Assembly (NCBI RefSeq): GCF_038022665.1
Contig: NZ_CP150629.1
Coordinates: 62,001 to 126,000 of the forward strand
Direction of reading: 5' to 3'
Length of the DNA: 64,000 bases
From: Methanolobus sp. WCC4
GTDB taxonomy: Archaea; Halobacteriota; Methanosarcinia; Methanosarcinales; Methanosarcinaceae
In this document: piece by piece, positions 1 through 7,127 of the stretch
Numbering within the stretch: the first letter of the stretch is position 1
How the letters are laid out: each line of letters opens with the position of its first letter
The notes under the pieces: generated by a model
Databases searched by the model: none
What the model was told of the DNA's origin: nothing
The model's input: only the letters and a program-made list of their open reading frames with translations
Position numbers and translations under genes: made by a program

Positions 1-1145
1 CCGCGCTGTACCATATCCATGAAGTCAACATTGTGAAGCTCAGCAGCAGCACCTCTTGTTGGATACATCTGGACGTAGTTGGTAAAACGCTTTGTGAGAA
101 GGTCTACAAGCATTGTTGCAGTAAATCCGTCTTTCTGAAGAATGTGTGCTGCACCAACTGCAGTAGCACCTGTTGCAAGATTGAGTATTGAATTTGCGGA
201 CTTAAAGCCGTTCTTTAGTCCTGCTCTTAAGGTGTTATCAAGGACTTGGGATTCAGCCTCAATAATAGCCATTGTCATGTCATCTTTGCACATGTTGAAC
301 ATGGACTGGGAGATGTGGTGTGCGACATCACCGACACAGTAGGCAGGTACTGTAACAATGTTCCCATAATTCACATCATCATCCATAGCTGCTTTGACAG
401 TGGATTCCATCTTAGCCCTGTATTTGTTCATGTATTCACGTGTATCGAAGGATGTATGTCCAACTTCATCCATGAGCTTGGCCTGTGCATCTATCGGGTT
501 TGAATATACCATCTGCAGCATCTCAATCTCATCTTCAACTGCTTCAGCAGCGGTCTTTCCGGCTTCCAGGGAGGTCTGGAAAGCTGCACCGATACCGTAT
601 GAAGTGTTCATTCCCCATGATTTTGCAGAAAGGATGGCTTCCTTGTGGTCGTTGTTAATGTCAAGGTTTTTGAGTATCCTGTTGACCACATTGCTTGTGG
701 AACCAGGGGAGAATGCGAAGTCAACGACACATGTCGGGCCATAGAATCCGCCATATCTTCTGATAGCTTCTTTGCCAATCAGTTGTTCATGATCTGCAAT
801 TGCCTCTACAAACTTATCAACTGACACCTTGAATGCAGGATCTTCATCAAAGAGGATTTCGAGGATAGGTGGTGTCTGGTAATGCTCAACAAAAGGATCA
901 TCTTCCGGTCTTACAGTGTTTGTCTGCCCGTTCAGTATGTCGTAATGTGCATTGACAGAATTTATGTGAAGGTCGAAAACTGTCTGTGACTGGTTCTCTG
1001 CTGCTTCCATTTCGTTTACCGCATCGACATAAGGTTTAGCATCACTGATTTTAAAATCAGTTCCACGTTTTCCTTTTATTGTCTCTACATCTGCCCACTG
1101 AGCTGCAAGGGCTTCATTTACCATTTTAGTGTATAGTTCATCCAT
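1..1145 (-). CDS. Conserved methanogen protein, probably DUF2193 family (3' end cut by window)
   Basis: An open reading frame starts at an ATG at 1145 and runs off the left edge without a stop, giving at least 381 residues of a soluble, acidic protein. No signal peptide or membrane segment is visible. The N-terminus (MDELYTKMVNEALAAQ) and the blocks IRRYGGFYGPTCVVDF and NLATGATAVGAAHIL resemble the methanogen-specific family DUF2193 as I remember it; its biochemical role is unknown to me. There is no in-frame UAG in the visible part, so it is not a pyrrolysine methyltransferase. It is divergent from a bacterio-opsin-activator-type regulator, and the gap between them is rich in palindromes, which suggests control by that regulator. 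I am sure it is coding and less sure of the family. Confidence 0.6.
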   Translation of the reverse strand, partial: MDELYTKMVNEALAAQWADVETIKGKRGTDFKISDAKPYVDAVNEMEAAENQSQTVFDLHINSVNAHYDILNGQTNTVRPEDDPFVEHYQTPPILEILFDEDPAFKVSVDKFVEAIADHEQLIGKEAIRRYGGFYGPTCVVDFAFSPGSTSNVVNRILKNLDINNDHKEAILSAKSWGMNTSYGIGAAFQTSLEAGKTAAEAVEDEIEMLQMVYSNPIDAQAKLMDEVGHTSFDTREYMNKYRAKMESTVKAAMDDDVNYGNIVTVPAYCVGDVAHHISQSMFNMCKDDMTMAIIEAESQVLDNTLRAGLKNGFKSANSILNLATGATAVGAAHILQKDGFTATMLVDLLTKRFTNYVQMYPTRGAAAELHNVDFMDMVQR

Positions 1146-1253
1146 GCTAATCAATTGGATAGTAGACGCCGGATTGCATATAGTTGATTTAGGATATGCT
1201 CTACATTCTGTATGGGACATGAACAAAGAGAATTGTCATCTATACACCACATA

Positions 1254-1277
1254 TTCTATAGGACATGTCCTATAGAA
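1254..1277. promoter_or_regulatory. Perfect 24-bp palindrome, candidate operator
   Basis: TTCTATAGGACA is followed directly by its exact reverse complement, with no spacer. A related half-site, TATGGGACATG, lies at about 1211-1221. The site is in the divergent intergenic region, 109-132 bp upstream of the ATG at 1145 and 66-89 bp upstream of the regulator start. The perfect symmetry suits a dimeric DNA-binding protein. Confidence 0.6.
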
Positions 1278-1283
1278 CATAGT

Positions 1284-1315
1284 TATGAATTAAGTTCATA
1301 TTATGAAAATTCATA
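1284..1315. promoter_or_regulatory. Four TATGAA half-sites in two inverted pairs
   Basis: TATGAA (1284-1289) and TTCATA (1295-1300) are separated by 5 nt. TATGAA (1302-1307) and TTCATA (1310-1315) are separated by 2 nt. The array ends 27 bp before the regulator's start codon, a position where a bound protein would block its transcription. It is distinct in sequence from the 24-bp palindrome just upstream. Confidence 0.5.
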
Positions 1316-1342
1316 TCTTCATTAAAAAAGAGGTTTGTTAAT

Positions 1343-2006
1343 ATGCTTGAAGCTAAAATATCCGTGGAGCAACATCAATGTTCTCTTGCTACCGTTACAA
1401 AAGAAAAAGGCCTTGAGCTGGAGATTATGTCGCATATCCCTTTGTCTGAAGACCGAATCCTTTTCCTTGTACAGGAAAAGAAGCGTGAAAGTGCAACTCC
1501 TAGGTATCTGAAGGAGATTGAGGAGCATGAGTCCACGAAATCCTTTGAAGTTATTCAGATATCCCCTGAAAAAACCCTTTTCATGGCTACAATTGATGAT
1601 GCAAGTGCAATTCATGCTTTTGAAGAATCACATTGTTTTATAAAGCATCCTATCCTCATAAAGAACGGCAATAAATATTATACGATACTTGCCACTGACC
1701 TGAAAAGCCTGAACCGGGCCTATGGTGAGCTGAAAAAAATTAGGTAAGTGGTCAATAGATGAGGTCTACAATCTTGATAAGGAAACTTCCGGTGACAACC
1801 TTACCCCGATGCAAAGAAAGATATTGTTTACTGCAAAAGGCATGGGCTATTTTGATGATGGTCATACGGTTACAATTGAAGATATTGGTAAAGCGCTCGG
1901 AATCTCTAAGTCAACTGCTCACCATCATCTAAAAGAAGCAAAGAGAAAACTTGTGTCTAAGTATATTTTCGAGTATCAGGAAAATCAACTGAGAGAGGAT
2001 TTATGA
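1343..2006 (+). pseudogene. Bacterio-opsin-activator-type HTH regulator, split by a 1-nt frameshift
   Basis: The first ORF (1343-1747, 134 aa) is a ligand-sensing-like N-terminal domain. It ends in an early stop right after a run of seven A at 1733-1739. Skipping one A restores an unbroken frame reading LKKLGKWSIDEVYNL and then LTPMQRKILFTAKGMGYFDD, the typical entry to the HTH_10 domain, with recognition segment ISKSTAHHHLKEAKRKL, to the stop at 2006. The joined product would be about 220 aa, the size of the Msr-type regulators that control methyltransferase genes in Methanosarcina. It is divergent from the gene at 1-1145, its likely target. The break could be a real mutation, a sequencing error in the homopolymer, or recoding by slippage; the sequence alone cannot decide. 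Confidence 0.65.
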
Positions 2007-2022
2007 TTCAAAAAAATATGTT

Positions 2023-2240
2023 CTTTCTCTATTTTAGGCATTGTAAAAATCCTCACCCAAACGAAGCATATAATCTTAACATACCGGTCAAAATTGCGTA
2101 TTAGCGCCTTCAATTTCACTTCCATCACTTGATCTCTATACTTCCTTGTACAGAGTGCTCCCCTTTATATTATCAGTACTGAAAAACATCGTTCCAACAA
2201 GATTACGTCAGTGACCTTCTTCTTTGTCTTATCGTGTAAT
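2023..2240 (-). pseudogene. Transposase C-terminal remnant (IS4/IS5-like)
   Basis: Read on the minus strand, two frames together give a stretch ending in RKYRDQVMEVKLKALIRNFDR, which resembles the C-terminal end of DDE transposases in archaeal insertion sequences. It contains an in-frame stop, and no complete ORF or clear terminal repeats are visible. It fills most of the otherwise empty stretch 2007-2273. The family call is by resemblance only. Confidence 0.35.
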
Positions 2241-2273
2241 GGATAATTGGAAAATTTGTATGAATCAAAACTC

Positions 2274-2777
2274 TTACTCATCAGATATAATTTCCTCATT
2301 TATTTCTGCAATATTTTTTATTTCGTCAGAAGTCGTGCAGAGACTGTGAATAAATTTAATTGTATAAATCAAATCGAAAAAACATAGACCTAGAAATCCA
2401 TGGATTATGATTAATTTAATTGTTATGTTGTAAGTGTCACCAAATGGAACCGATACAAAGGGAATTAACATCAGCGAGAAAAAGATTATAAAAAATCCAA
2501 CCAACATTGAAAATGAAAAAATCGTTTCAAGATAATTTTTTTGATCAGAATACTTGATATTATCTTTATTGAAAGTATAAACTACCACCAGAACACTAAC
2601 GATTGCTACAAAACTCTGCGCTACTGAACTAAAAAACCAATACCCAACATCATTGGTTATTAAAGACCCATTAAGCAATCCACTATAAAATAAAAAGTAT
2701 CCTAAAAGCGCAAATAGCAGTACAGAAAATATCAATCTAGCGTAAATTCCATAAGAAATTTGATTATTGATTTTCAT
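2274..2777 (-). CDS. Hypothetical four-helix membrane protein
   Basis: This 167-aa, AT-rich gene encodes a protein with four hydrophobic segments at about residues 10-32, 45-67, 85-110 and 120-145, followed by a short acidic cytoplasmic tail. A GGGGGCT ribosome-binding site lies just upstream of the ATG. I recognise no family motif. It follows fae on the same strand but is separated from it by a terminator hairpin, so it is probably transcribed separately. Its low GC content and its position next to a transposase remnant suggest an acquired gene. Confidence 0.55.
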   Translation of the reverse strand: MKINNQISYGIYARLIFSVLLFALLGYFLFYSGLLNGSLITNDVGYWFFSSVAQSFVAIVSVLVVVYTFNKDNIKYSDQKNYLETIFSFSMLVGFFIIFFSLMLIPFVSVPFGDTYNITIKLIIIHGFLGLCFFDLIYTIKFIHSLCTTSDEIKNIAEINEEIISDE

Positions 2778-2847
2778 AGTAGCCCCCGAATTAGTAATTA
2801 GAAAATTAAGTTATGATCTTTTGATTAATCTCAAAAAGATAAACAAT

Positions 2848-2867
2848 CCTGCGATATTGCTCGCAGG
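2848..2867 (-). terminator. Terminator downstream of fae
   Basis: On the minus strand CCTGCGA and TCGCAGG form a 7-bp stem with a 6-nt loop. A U-rich tract (ATTGTTTATCTTTTTG) follows. It starts 10 nt after the fae stop codon. Confidence 0.65.
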
Positions 2868-2876
2868 AGATTTATT

Positions 2877-3380
2877 TTAAGCAAATGGATGCTCTGCAGA
2901 GTCCTTCTTTGCAAGTGCATCATCTACGGTAGGAGTGCCTTCGATAGCACGCTTTATTGCAAGCTTTGTTGCTTCGTAGTTGAACTCATATACCTTTTCT
3001 TTGTCTGTTGCGTCCCATTCAATGAACACTGAAACAATGATGAGGAGATTTTCTGCTTCTTCTTTTGGAATGACGCCGTCAGCTACACTGTCCATTACAG
3101 CTTTTGCGATAGATGCCTGAGCAGGTCCGAACATCATGGCTGCCTGGGATACGTTCTTGATTGTTACCTTGTTCACAAGAAGTGTTGCAGGTTTTGGTGC
3201 AAGGTTTGGTTCAAGCACTGCAAGCAATGGTGAATGACCCTTTCTTGGTGATGCAAGTGAAGTCATGAATGCGGTCTCAACTGCACTTCCCTTTGTACCG
3301 ATTACAAGATCGATATGAGCAACTTCTGGTCCTTCTCCTACTAACGCTTCGCCAATCATACTTTGTGTTATTTTTGCCAT
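2877..3380 (-). CDS. fae: Formaldehyde-activating enzyme
   Basis: The 167-aa product matches Fae over its whole length, from MAKITQSMIGEALVGEG through the HIDLVIGTKGSAVETAF block that forms the tetrahydromethanopterin/formaldehyde site, including the conserved His (H22). Fae condenses formaldehyde with H4MPT to methylene-H4MPT in the cytoplasm, feeding the C1 pathway or detoxifying formaldehyde. A GTGGAG ribosome-binding site precedes the ATG. The gene is divergent from an HxlR-type regulator, with repeated TTGTAG half-sites between them, so formaldehyde-responsive control is likely (inference). Length is normal for the family. Confidence 0.95.
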   Translation of the reverse strand: MAKITQSMIGEALVGEGPEVAHIDLVIGTKGSAVETAFMTSLASPRKGHSPLLAVLEPNLAPKPATLLVNKVTIKNVSQAAMMFGPAQASIAKAVMDSVADGVIPKEEAENLLIIVSVFIEWDATDKEKVYEFNYEATKLAIKRAIEGTPTVDDALAKKDSAEHPFA

Positions 3381-3411
3381 ATTTATTTCTCCACTTGAAC
3401 TTTGTAGAAAT

Positions 3412-3488
3412 GCCCATGTTGAATATTCAAATTTAGATAATTTAAAACATCCTTATTTTTTGTAGTAAATTTTAAAGGCTTTCTACAA
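3412..3488. promoter_or_regulatory. TTGTAG half-sites between fae and the HxlR regulator
   Basis: TTGTAGAAA (3412-3420) recurs as its exact inverse TTTCTACAA (3480-3488), and a variant TTGTAGTAA lies between them (3460-3468). A second inverted repeat, ATTAC-CAAAA-GTAAT, lies near 3513-3527, close to a TTTAAATAC TATA box for the regulator. HxlR proteins bind such sites as dimers; assigning these sites to the neighbouring protein is inference. Confidence 0.45.
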
Positions 3489-3564
3489 TGCTACATTACA
3501 CTCCCTAATTACCAAAAGTAATTTAAATACTTAAGCTAACCAATTAGTAACCAGGTGAGATATC

Positions 3565-3942
3565 ATGGGTCAACTGAAACACAGCCCTATAGATAAAGCA
3601 ATCAAAATAATAAGCAAAAAATGGACTCTTAACATTATCAGGGATATGTTCTGTGGAAGCACACACTTCAATGAATTTTTAAAGAATAATCCAAAACTCA
3701 GCAGCAAGGTTCTATCAGGAAAATTGCGTCAAATGGAACAAGATGAACTGATAGAAAAAGTAATTGTTTCCAAGACACCTTTAACAATAGAATATCACCT
3801 AACAAGTAAAGGTAGAAATTTGAACAAACTGCTTTATGAAATTTCAGGATTTGCTTATAAAGAATGTGTTGATGAATCTACTCCTGAATGTACAGAACAT
3901 AGCTATGAGCTAACCAAAGAAATATTGGGTATAAAGGATTGA
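3565..3942 (+). CDS. HxlR-family transcriptional regulator
   Basis: The 125-aa protein carries a winged-helix HxlR domain. The N-terminal KHSPIDKAIKIISKKWTLNI matches the family's 'C-P-I..al..i.gKWt..Il' signature but lacks the usual cysteine at its start. The recognition region LSSKVLSGKLRQMEQDELIEK and the wing YHLTSKGRNL are present. The ATG is preceded by AGGTGAGAT. It is divergent from fae. HxlR itself activates the formaldehyde-fixing hxlAB operon in Bacillus, so a role as formaldehyde-responsive regulator of fae is attractive but not proven. Confidence 0.85.
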   Translation: MGQLKHSPIDKAIKIISKKWTLNIIRDMFCGSTHFNEFLKNNPKLSSKVLSGKLRQMEQDELIEKVIVSKTPLTIEYHLTSKGRNLNKLLYEISGFAYKECVDESTPECTEHSYELTKEILGIKD

Positions 3943-3948
3943 AATAGT

Positions 3949-5009
3949 TCAAGTCAACAACTTCAGCATCATCTTCTTCAGTTTCTCTTCTACTAAAGCA
4001 TCGAGTACATCGCTGCCAATATCAGAACCCACTCCCACATTCCTATCTTGGGACTTTACAGAAGAAGTTTCATGACTTACAACACCATTCGCTTTAAGCA
4101 CTGCATCGTCCACATCACGGCCTGAGAGGTGCACATAGACCGCAGGCATATCTGACCCTTGGACCCATCCGAAATAGGCGTTCATTTGGGCTTCTGTGAG
4201 GAAATTTGCCATATATGTAGCACGGCTATGACGGAAGAGATGAGGGTGGATTTTTTTATAATTCCTGCTCTTTTTGCGGTCCTTTTGAGCATCATCCTCA
4301 TTGCACCATATCTAAGCTGTCCTTTAGTCTTGCTGAGAGAATTAACCCATAGGGGTGATTCGGGGTCATCCTTCTGTGGATGTACTGCTACCCACGCTTT
4401 AAGGTAATGTACACTAAAAACCGCTCTGACCCTACGAGGACCTGTCTTACCATTGACACTAAGTGAAGCGCCGATTGCATCAAATACAAGATGCTTGATC
4501 TTCAAGTTCCCAATCTCACCTATGCGCGCACCGATGTCCCATAGTAGCGCAATGATAGCTCGGTCTCGCTCACACGTTGCCTTATTGATCATTTGAAGGA
4601 CTTCAGCTTCATCAAGTATATCCTCCGGCAGCTTGCTATTGGTCTTCTTGATAGTAGTCTTAATCCAATTTGTAAGGTCCGGCTGTTCCTCTTTATAGAA
4701 CCATTTATAGAATTTTTTGATGCTAACCTTGTAGTCATGCTTGTACCATTGACTTTTTCCAGATGACTCTAGGTCACAGATGTAATTGTGCAAATCATCT
4801 TTAGTGACACGATCAAAGTCAATCTCCATCTGTAAGGCGATGGTCTTCAAAGTTGACACATATTTCAGTATACGATGTTCACTAAGCCCTTCGACAACAC
4901 AGGACTCAACAAACTTCAAAATAAGCTCTTTATTGACATCTGAAATAGATGACTTCTTCAATGATTCAATACGGTCTGCAACACTTACCTTATATAGCCC
5001 ATTTACCAT
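3949..5009 (-). pseudogene. Tyrosine recombinase (integrase), frameshifted at an A7 run
   Basis: The main ORF (4182-5009, 275 aa) has a SAM-like N-terminal core-binding domain and the first half of the catalytic domain with the box-I arginine (GARIGEIGNL). It then leaves frame at seven A (plus strand T7 near 4251-4257). One extra base, or a -1 shift, joins it to the ORF ending at 3949. That restores HPHLFRHSRATYM (box-II His-x-x-Arg-His) and YFGWVQGSDMPAVYVHLS with the tyrosine nucleophile. All catalytic residues therefore survive, split between frames, with about 350 aa in total. The A|AAA|AAA run is in phase for a -1 slip. The gene begins 109 bp from tRNA-Thr, the likely attachment site. 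Confidence 0.8.
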
Positions 5010-5058
5010 TTACCTGTTAATCCCCTTAAATGGGCTTTCAACACCATTGATCAGGGGT

Positions 5059-5104
5059 TCCACATCCGCTATGTAAGGGAATGCTTCCCATAAATAGATG
5101 TGGA
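5059..5104. repeat. Nested inverted repeat in the integrase leader
   Basis: TCCACATC (5059-5066) pairs with GATGTGGA (5097-5104), and inside it GGGAATGCTTCCC (5077-5089) is a second short palindrome. It lies between the integrase start and tRNA-Thr. It could be a leader structure, an operator, or an arm-type recombinase site. Confidence 0.4.
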
Positions 5105-5117
5105 GCGCATTCATGGT

Positions 5118-5191
5118 ATCTCGGTGGCTCAGCCCGGCAGAGCGAGTGATTTGTAATCACTAGGTCGCGTGTTCAAATCACGCCCGGGGCT
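5118..5191 (+). tRNA. tRNA-Thr (anticodon UGU), acceptor stem partly degenerate
   Basis: The cloverleaf reads as D stem GCTC/GAGC, anticodon stem AGTGA/TCACT with loop TTTGTAA (anticodon TGT), a 5-nt variable loop, and T stem GCGTG/CACGC with loop TTCAAAT. The 3' acceptor strand is CCGGGGC with discriminator T and no encoded CCA. The 5' strand ATCTCGG gives one A-C mismatch at 1:72 and two G-U pairs, where GCCCCGG would be expected. That is consistent with damage or replacement of the 5' end, or with a tRNA fragment left by integration. It sits between an integrase and a portal remnant, so it is probably the attachment site. Confidence 0.75.
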
Positions 5192-6227
5192 CATGACTCT
5201 AATTTTTTAAAACTAATACTTACATACAGCTTACTTTTGACGATTCCAAACTGTTCACATAACCAGACGAGAACTTTTTCGTTATAGATGGTCTGGCCGT
5301 CCTCCACTGCCCTGTTGGTGACGGTCATCTGCAGGCCTTCATTGTTCAGACCTCAGGAGGTAGACGTATCGCCCTGGAAAATCAATGAAACACCAAAACG
5401 CGAGGAGATCCTCTCAGGCTGTCCTGGTTGTTAGTGGGTATCATCACAATACCCGGGGGCCTTCCTCTCTCGTAATATGATCTTGTTCTTTTCTCAAGGA
5501 AGTGGTACGCCATGAGGTCGTCCAGCATCTTTAGAGCAGGCGGGAATCCGTACAGGATTGAAGGATAGAACTTTGCAGAATACAGGACCTCATCTTTGAG
5601 GTAGTACTGCTTATTCTCATTCGATGTGGTTTCGTAGTATGCCTGCTGCAGTACTGCACCGCAATAGCATTTGTGCCCAGCTACTCCCTTTTTGACATCG
5701 CGATGAGTAGGACAAATCCAGACATTGCCGCCCATGCGGCCATCTTTCTTGACCATCTTTTTTATGTCACGTGGGTCAATTGAAAGGATTTCTTTGACAT
5801 CTTCCAGAGCGATCTCGCCGAATCTGTCATAGTCATATGCTTTGACGAGGAGCAGGTATCCATTGTCAGCAACGTTCAGGTTGAACTCGAAGTCTGAAAG
5901 AACTTCCTTGAGAGACTGGCCATTGTAATTGGCTTTTTTGATGAACCTGTCAAGCTTCTCAATCTCGGTATAATCAATTTCATCAGTAGAATCCTCGTCT
6001 GCATTGTCCCAGCGAAACCCATTGCGGAACATTTCCTGCTTGAGTTTGAGAACAGAATCAGAAAAAACAGACACCTCATTTTCGAGGTAATAAGCAAGAC
6101 CCAACGACGGAGCAATGTTACCGGCTGCATATGATTCATGATGTCCGATTCCGGGGCGTGTCGTCGAAACCCGCTTCATAAGATAATTGGCAATCTTCTT
6201 GTCGATATACTGCTGGACACGTGACAT
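5191..6227 (-). pseudogene. Broken virus portal protein gene
   Basis: The ORF 5382-6227 (281 aa) matches the N-terminal two thirds of a phage/provirus portal protein. It includes a small cysteine cluster (CPTHRDVKKGVAGHKCYCGA) and the segment KDEVLYSAKFYPSILYGFPP, then goes out of frame. Other frames down to 5191 continue portal-like sequence (FGVSLIFQGDTSTS, then GLNNEGLQMTVTNRAVED), so at least two frame changes or a small deletion have occurred. The last codon abuts the 3' end of tRNA-Thr, so the broken gene marks one end of the integrated remnant. No capsid or terminase gene remains nearby. Confidence 0.7.
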
Positions 6228-6277
6228 AAAATGAAAAGAAGCACTGCATTAGCTTAAAAAGTTATGAGAAATATAGG

Positions 6278-6934
6278 TTATTTTCTATATTTCAGCAAAA
6301 TCAATAAGCATAGAACAAGCATTATTGAAGTGAATCCGGAGATGCTGCGAGAAGATTTATTTTCAGCTTGTGTACTTTTGTTTTCAAGAGCATCTACAGA
6401 AGTTGGTGGAAATTCTTCTTCTAGTATTTCTTCTTCGTGTTCCCATACAAACACAACTGGCACCTCATTGACACCTTCTTTTTCACATTGTCTGCTGATA
6501 ACTTCATATATTTCGTTTACAACTGTATTGTTTACTTTTTCAGGTGTATTAGACTCCATCCCTACTTTCAGATAACCATCTATGTTGCTCCCAAAACTTA
6601 TAATAGGCCCACCATTGACCAAAAAATACTCCAAGATTTCTGAATTACTACGAGTGCACTTGACAAGCAGATCTGTCCATTCTCTTTTTTCCACTTCACT
6701 AGTAATTACTGGCATAGTCCCACGGGCGGCTATAAAATTAGCTTCATTTTCAGCTTTTTCAAACATTTCAGGGCCATAATCTGGTAATGTATAGCTTGTA
6801 TTCATATAGGATTCACCATCATCAATTTCATGAATGTCTGATTTATTGCTGTCCGCATTAGAAGAAATAGAAAGTGATAACAAAACAAGTATAATTACTG
6901 TTAATATTTTGTGTATTCTACTATTTTGATTCAT
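6278..6934 (-). CDS. Membrane-anchored pro-domain-like protein, paralogue of the adjacent protease pro-region
   Basis: The 218-aa product has an N-terminal signal sequence (residues about 10-28), an extracytoplasmic domain (about 40-165), a low-complexity linker and a C-terminal transmembrane helix (about 195-214) ending in KYRK. The extracytoplasmic domain aligns with the N-terminal 170 residues of the protease at 7128-8213. Shared blocks include PDYGP, PVITSEVEKREW against PALKEDKEKVEW, and VPVVFxxxxEEE. It has no catalytic domain. In secreted trypsin-like proteases the pro-region is usually a foldase and inhibitor, so a role as membrane-held chaperone or immunity-like inhibitor is plausible but unproven. 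Confidence 0.7.
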   Translation of the reverse strand: MNQNSRIHKILTVIILVLLSLSISSNADSNKSDIHEIDDGESYMNTSYTLPDYGPEMFEKAENEANFIAARGTMPVITSEVEKREWTDLLVKCTRSNSEILEYFLVNGGPIISFGSNIDGYLKVGMESNTPEKVNNTVVNEIYEVISRQCEKEGVNEVPVVFVWEHEEEILEEEFPPTSVDALENKSTQAENKSSRSISGFTSIMLVLCLLILLKYRK

Positions 6935-7019
6935 AATACTAAAATCCTTTTTTCCTAGGTCCTAATTATAAGTACTATACGATTTATTAAAATATTTTTA
7001 TTAGCCAAATAATAAAAAC

Positions 7020-7107
7020 CAAATAATTTATATTTAGATCCTAACCTATTTTAATAATTCTCAAAACAACATTTTTTAGGCTAAAATGTTTTTATAAATT
7101 ATTTGGC
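7020..7107. repeat. 14-bp perfect inverted repeat flanking 60 bp of AT-rich DNA
   Basis: CCAAATAATTTATA (7020-7033) recurs inverted as TATAAATTATTTGG (7094-7107). It lies between the protease stop and the pro-domain protein's start, both on the minus strand. A further GCCAAATAAT copy at 7005-7014 overlaps the downstream gene's promoter area. It may be a transcript-end hairpin or a pair of operator sites. Confidence 0.5.
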
Positions 7108-7127
7108 CAAACTAACTCACCCTGTGT

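Noticed and set aside
1-1145. Possible pyrrolysine-containing methyltransferase
   Set aside because: No in-frame UAG occurs in the visible part, and the sequence matches none of MtmB, MtbB or MttB.
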